A DNA stretch of 53,816 nucleotides, taken from contig JADHNP010000006.1 of assembly GCA_016779445.1 (NCBI GenBank), forward strand, positions 1 to 53,816, in the 5' to 3' direction. The notes beneath the pieces were generated by a model. It searched no databases. It worked only from the letters and a program-made list of their open reading frames with translations, and was not told the origin of the DNA. The translations under genes and the position numbers were made by a program. This document shows positions 53,464 to 53,816 of the stretch, one piece after another. Position 1 is the first letter of the stretch; every line of letters starts with the position of its first letter. The stretch comes from Luminiphilus sp. Its GTDB lineage: Bacteria; Pseudomonadota; Gammaproteobacteria; Pseudomonadales; Halieaceae.

Positions 53464-53816
53464 ATGTTCAAGCAGTCGTTATTAGGTGCGTTGCTGGTCA
53501 GCGTAAGTTTTTTTTCTAACGCCGAGATATGGGAAGACTACTCGCTGAGTGAGGAGGTCATTGAGCATACGGTGATTGCCGTGCAAGGTAATTACCTCGA
53601 TGATTACTTGGTGCGACTGGAGCGCACCTGGGTGCGCAGTATGGAAGTGCAAAAAGAGCTGGGCTATGTCACTGACTACACCATCCTTGTCTCGACTGCC
53701 GCGGATTCACCCAACGTATGGCTCAATGTTGAATATCCGAACATGGCGGCCTACCAACCCAGCGAAGAAAAATGGAACAAAGTGAACGAGATTCTGGCTG
53801 AGCGGTATGCCGATGA
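53464..53816 (+). CDS. Exported protein, 3' end outside window
   Basis: ATG at 53464 opens a frame that is still open at the window edge, at least 117 residues. A signal peptide (MFKQSLLGALLVSVSFFSNA) is followed by a helical start (EDYSLSEEVIEHTVIAVQGN) and an alternating, acidic and aromatic mature part with SMEVQKELGYVTDYTILVST and EYPNMAAYQPSEEKWNKV. I do not recognise it. In size, export and aromatic character it recalls the small protein at 45036-45416, but I cannot show homology. Confidence 0.7.
   Translation, partial: MFKQSLLGALLVSVSFFSNAEIWEDYSLSEEVIEHTVIAVQGNYLDDYLVRLERTWVRSMEVQKELGYVTDYTILVSTAADSPNVWLNVEYPNMAAYQPSEEKWNKVNEILAERYAD

Noticed and set aside
1-53816. Mobile elements, prophage, CRISPR, tRNA and rRNA genes
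   Set aside because: I looked for transposase or integrase frames, terminal repeats, regular spacer arrays and tRNA T-loop motifs in the gaps and found none.

Overview
The window reads as a contiguous piece of a free-living, aerobic gammaproteobacterial chromosome. The evidence is a PspF/PspA-type phage-shock system with a sigma-54 promoter, a long-form PurC, rmf, the nadK-rhomboid-DUF1315-DUF2797-pepN block, and a Bat (MoxR/DUF58/VWA/BatD) operon. The gene mix (acyl-CoA and aldehyde dehydrogenases, TonB receptor, two class III aminotransferases, DUF885 peptidase) would suit a marine oligotroph of the OMG/Cellvibrionales kind, but that placement is only an impression. I see no rRNA, tRNA, CRISPR array, transposase, prophage or integron.

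Layout. 1-3.2 kb: psp stress locus, with pspABC on the minus strand behind an extra small membrane-protein gene and pspF divergent. 3.3-15.2 kb: small-molecule catabolism: two class III aminotransferases, glycerol kinase with a tiny zinc-ribbon gene behind it, aldehyde dehydrogenase divergent from an acyl-CoA dehydrogenase, a secreted DUF885 protein, a cytochrome c' converging on a cytochrome b561, and an exported M20 amidohydrolase. 15.4-24.6 kb: housekeeping: purC back to back with a TonB receptor, then tsaB-uppP-apeB-trpS, mobA and a DUF3429 membrane protein. 24.6-25.3 kb: an RNA-rich intergenic stretch, with an attenuator-like terminator directly before DUF3429 and a long structured leader before rmf. 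25.4-32.2 kb: a tightly overlapping six-gene Bat/aerotolerance operon. 32.2-38.8 kb: pepN, DUF2797, DUF1315, rhomboid, nadK and lipA. 38.9-44.9 kb: a molybdopterin oxidoreductase, a crotonase, then a SnoaL-like protein, an SDR and an FAD oxidoreductase with a Tat-like leader. 45.0-50.9 kb: a small secreted protein, then an amidinotransferase followed by a 1415-residue membrane-bound NRPS-like enzyme. 51-53.8 kb: a DUF418 membrane protein, azlCD and the start of another exported protein.

The most unusual system is the pair at 45557-50887. The amidinotransferase has the intact Asp-His-Cys triad of arginine:glycine amidinotransferase. The next gene encodes an adenylation domain, a carrier domain and a multi-pass membrane region with left-handed beta-helix (hexapeptide) segments, an architecture like that of poly-epsilon-lysine synthetase. 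Together they could make a guanidino acid and join it to an amine at the membrane. The second cluster of interest is post-transcriptional control around DUF3429 and rmf (24626-25287), where long-range pairing could mask the rmf Shine-Dalgarno. A third is a set of short upstream ORFs that overlap the starts of nadK and pspF.
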